From NCBI GenBank assembly GCA_030597275.1, contig JAUVSB010000066.1:1-7709 (forward strand): 7,709 nucleotides of DNA. Direction: 5' to 3'. A program made the position numbers and the translations under genes. The stretch comes from Gammaproteobacteria bacterium. GTDB taxonomy: Bacteria > Pseudomonadota > Gammaproteobacteria > BMS3Bbin11. The notes under the pieces were generated by a model. That model was not told the origin of the DNA. It saw only the letters and a program-made list of their open reading frames with translations, and made no database searches. This document shows positions 6,700-7,709 of this stretch, piece after piece (position 1 is the stretch's first letter; each line of letters begins with the position of its first letter).

Positions 6700-7296
6700 A
6701 TGCAATACATAGACTACCCACGAGAATACCCACAAGCAAAACAGAGTGGTTTTACCCTCACAGAGTTACTCATAACACTTTCCATCAGCTCAATTCTGAT
6801 TGCCAGTGCGGTTCCTTCATTCAGCGGAATACTGCTAAACAATCGGGCTGTCTCATTAACTAACAACCTCATCACTGCACTACAGATAGCCCGCTCGGAA
6901 GCTATCAAACGTAATCAGGATGTCACCATCTGCAAGAGCAGCGATTCCCTGACATGTAGTGGCAGCTGGTCTGATGGCTGGATCATTTTCTCTGATATCG
7001 ATCATGACCGACGACTCGATGTGTTGAATGGAGATACTTTGATCCAGGTGCAAAAATACGCAGGAATAGAATTTAGCATCAGCTGGAATGCATTTCGTAG
7101 TGATAATTATATTCAATACAATGCACATGGATTCATTCATAGTAATAATGGCACATTTAAGTTGTGCCCACCGGATAATAATGTACATTACGCCAGGGCT
7201 ATCATTATTAATCGAGTCGGAAGAGCCAGAGTTTCAAAAGATTCGGATAATGACGGTGTTCATGAGGACAGTAGAGGGCGAGCATTAGTATGTTAA
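6700..7296 (+). CDS. FimT/GspH-like type IV pilin-like minor pseudopilin
   Basis: GspH/FimT proteins are minor pilins or pseudopilins processed by prepilin peptidase and assembled at the tip of type IV pili or type II secretion pseudopili; some FimT proteins bind DNA. The 198-residue protein has a 17-residue leader ending QSG, then FTLTELL with Glu at mature position 5 and a hydrophobic helix to about residue 45. The GspH domain follows, with RSEAIKRNQDVTIC and the signature SGSWSDGWIIFSDID. Four cysteines (78, 86, 156, 198) probably form two disulfides, the last being the final residue. A DSDNDG segment (181-186) resembles an acidic Ca-binding loop. An AGGA ribosome site lies 8 nt before the ATG. 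No other pilus gene is in view, so it is either an orphan or the first visible member of a distant set. Confidence 0.88.
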   Translation: MQYIDYPREYPQAKQSGFTLTELLITLSISSILIASAVPSFSGILLNNRAVSLTNNLITALQIARSEAIKRNQDVTICKSSDSLTCSGSWSDGWIIFSDIDHDRRLDVLNGDTLIQVQKYAGIEFSISWNAFRSDNYIQYNAHGFIHSNNGTFKLCPPDNNVHYARAIIINRVGRARVSKDSDNDGVHEDSRGRALVC

Positions 7297-7315
7297 TAAA
7301 AATGATTCGTAATCG

Positions 7316-7343
7316 GGAACTTTTCAAACTCCCTGTGCTCAAA
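7316..7343 (+). promoter_or_regulatory. ECF (sigma-E-like) promoter upstream of the HvfA-like precursor
   Basis: GGAACTT (7316-7322) and TCAAA (7339-7343) are separated by exactly 16 bp, matching the sigma-E/ECF pattern in which the -35 carries AAC and the -10 begins TC. Predicted start is near 7350, giving a leader of about 119 nt to the ATG at 7469. It lies 20 bp after the pilin stop codon, so the precursor probably has its own stress-responsive transcript. Control of bufferin-type operons by ECF factors such as SigF is known in Caulobacter; that the same applies here is inference. Confidence 0.6.
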
Positions 7344-7350
7344 ATGTTAC

Positions 7351-7384
7351 AAGGAAGAGATGGAATCGAATTTCCATCCTCCTT
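7351..7384 (+). promoter_or_regulatory. Hairpin at the predicted 5' end of the HvfA-like mRNA
   Basis: GATGGAA (7359-7365) and TTCCATC (7372-7378) pair around a 6-nt loop, and the stem continues outwards as AG/CT and AAGG/CCTT with two single-A bulges, about 13 pairs in all. It begins at about +1 of the predicted ECF transcript. It could protect the 5' end of an abundant mRNA, or act as an attenuator or weak terminator for the pilin transcript; no T-run longer than three follows. Confidence 0.45.
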
Positions 7385-7402
7385 TCTAACATTTCATAAC
7401 AC

Positions 7403-7420
7403 GTCATCGCAGAAGATGAC
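7403..7420 (+). repeat. Second short inverted repeat in the leader
   Basis: GTCATC and GATGAC form a 6-bp inverted repeat with a 6-nt loop. Its left arm lies in ACACGTCATCG, which recurs with one mismatch as ACACGTAATCG about 30 bp further on (near 7430-7440). This may be a paired regulatory site or leader structure; evidence is only the sequence pattern. Confidence 0.3.
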
Positions 7421-7468
7421 TGATATTAAACACGTAATCGTAATAAAAAAACTGAGGAAATTGAAAAC

Positions 7469-7709
7469 ATGAATAACCCAATCAAACAAAAAGCCGTTGC
7501 TGCAGCCGTTGGTTCATTACTAATCGGTTCAGTAGCTGGAATCAGTACTGCTTCTGCTGACAGTCCTTTTGCTATGACTTCTCTGGAAAGCGGATACATG
7601 GTTGCCGAAGCAAAAATGGGTGAAGGCAAGTGTGGCGAAGGCAAATGTGGCGGTAAGAAAAGCACGAAAGAAGGTACATGTGGTGAAGGCAAAAGCACGA
7701 AAGAAGGTA
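7469..7709 (+). CDS. hvfA: HvfA/bufferin-like copper-binding RiPP precursor, 3'-truncated by the window edge
   Basis: HvfA-type precursors are exported peptides in which EGKCG cysteines are turned into copper-binding oxazolone/thioamide pairs by the HvfB-HvfC enzyme pair. The frame is open to the window end (80 codons plus one base). Residues 1-30 are a signal peptide: basic MNNPIKQK, a hydrophobic Ala/Val/Leu core and an ASA cleavage site. A short spacer follows (SPFAMTSLESGYMVAEAK), then Cys-Gly-Lys-Glu-rich repeats: EGKCG at 52-56 and 57-61, EGTCG at 68-72 and a Cys-less EGKST at 73-77. The peptide resembles family members in its spacer as well as its repeats. GAGG lies 11 nt before the ATG. 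An ECF-type promoter and a structured leader precede it. The modification and anchoring genes (hvfB, hvfC, hvfD type) would be expected downstream, outside the window. Confidence 0.78.
   Translation, partial: MNNPIKQKAVAAAVGSLLIGSVAGISTASADSPFAMTSLESGYMVAEAKMGEGKCGEGKCGGKKSTKEGTCGEGKSTKEG
7658..7709 (+). repeat. In-gene 33-bp tandem repeat encoding an 11-residue unit
   Basis: A 19-base stretch at 7658-7676 recurs exactly at 7691-7709, a 33-bp period encoding K-S-T-K-E-G-T-C-G-E-G. The second unit is cut by the window edge. Exact DNA identity, not just protein similarity, suggests recent duplication and possible repeat-number variation among strains. Confidence 0.7.

Noticed and set aside
7290..7472. 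A 60-codon plus-strand frame covering the leader
   Set aside because: No ribosome site, no family features, and it spans the ECF promoter and hairpins.
7426..7698. A minus-strand frame opposite the HvfA-like gene, rich in Pro and Ser
   Set aside because: Its repeats are the complement of the EGKCG repeats; no start signals or recognisable domain.

Overview
The window reads as the chromosome of a gammaproteobacterium. The minus-strand cluster 4.5S SRP RNA (ffs) - dnaX - ybaB - recR is a conserved gammaproteobacterial order, known for example in Pseudomonas. MltF, a DsrC/TusE-family protein and a FimT/GspH-type pilin fit the same group. The DNA looks moderately A+T-leaning by eye. I cannot name a genus.

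Layout. (1) Bases 3-299 (+) hold the 3' part of a small exported c-type cytochrome whose start lies outside the window. (2) Bases 317-535 (-) hold a frameshifted, N-terminally lost remnant resembling a small STAS/SpoIIAA-like protein, abutting the recR stop codon. (3) Bases 536-3493 (-) are the housekeeping block, transcribed in the order ffs, dnaX, ybaB, recR: protein-targeting RNA, clamp-loader subunit, nucleoid-associated protein and recombination mediator. (4) Bases 3494-3645 are a divergent spacer with a phased heptamer repeat. (5) Bases 3646-4966 (+) carry an atypical NAD(P)-binding SDR protein and a DsrC/TusE-family sulfur-relay protein, closed by a strong intrinsic terminator at 4991-5018. 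(6) Bases 5023-5148 (-) may hold a decayed small reading frame. (7) Bases 5153-6595 (+) encode MltF, a membrane-bound lytic transglycosylase with a solute-binding-like sensor domain. (8) Bases 6700-7296 (+) encode a FimT/GspH-like minor pseudopilin with its own candidate promoter. (9) Bases 7297-7468 are a regulatory spacer with an ECF (sigma-E-like) promoter and a structured leader. (10) From 7469 to the window end runs the start of an HvfA/bufferin-like precursor peptide: a signal peptide followed by repeated EGKCG motifs.

The most interesting part is the right end. HvfA-family precursors are exported peptides whose EGKCG cysteines are converted by an HvfB (DUF692/MbnB-like) and HvfC (DUF2063-like) enzyme pair into copper-binding oxazolone/thioamide groups. 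Here the precursor sits behind a near-consensus ECF promoter and a hairpin-bearing leader of about 119 nt, which suggests a stress- or metal-induced operon. The modification genes would lie just beyond the window and are not visible. Most of the remaining window is ordinary core-genome content. Secondary points are a shifted cysteine in the DsrC/TusE protein, an SDR lacking the catalytic tyrosine, two decayed-gene remnants, and no recognisable E. coli-type frameshift signal in dnaX.
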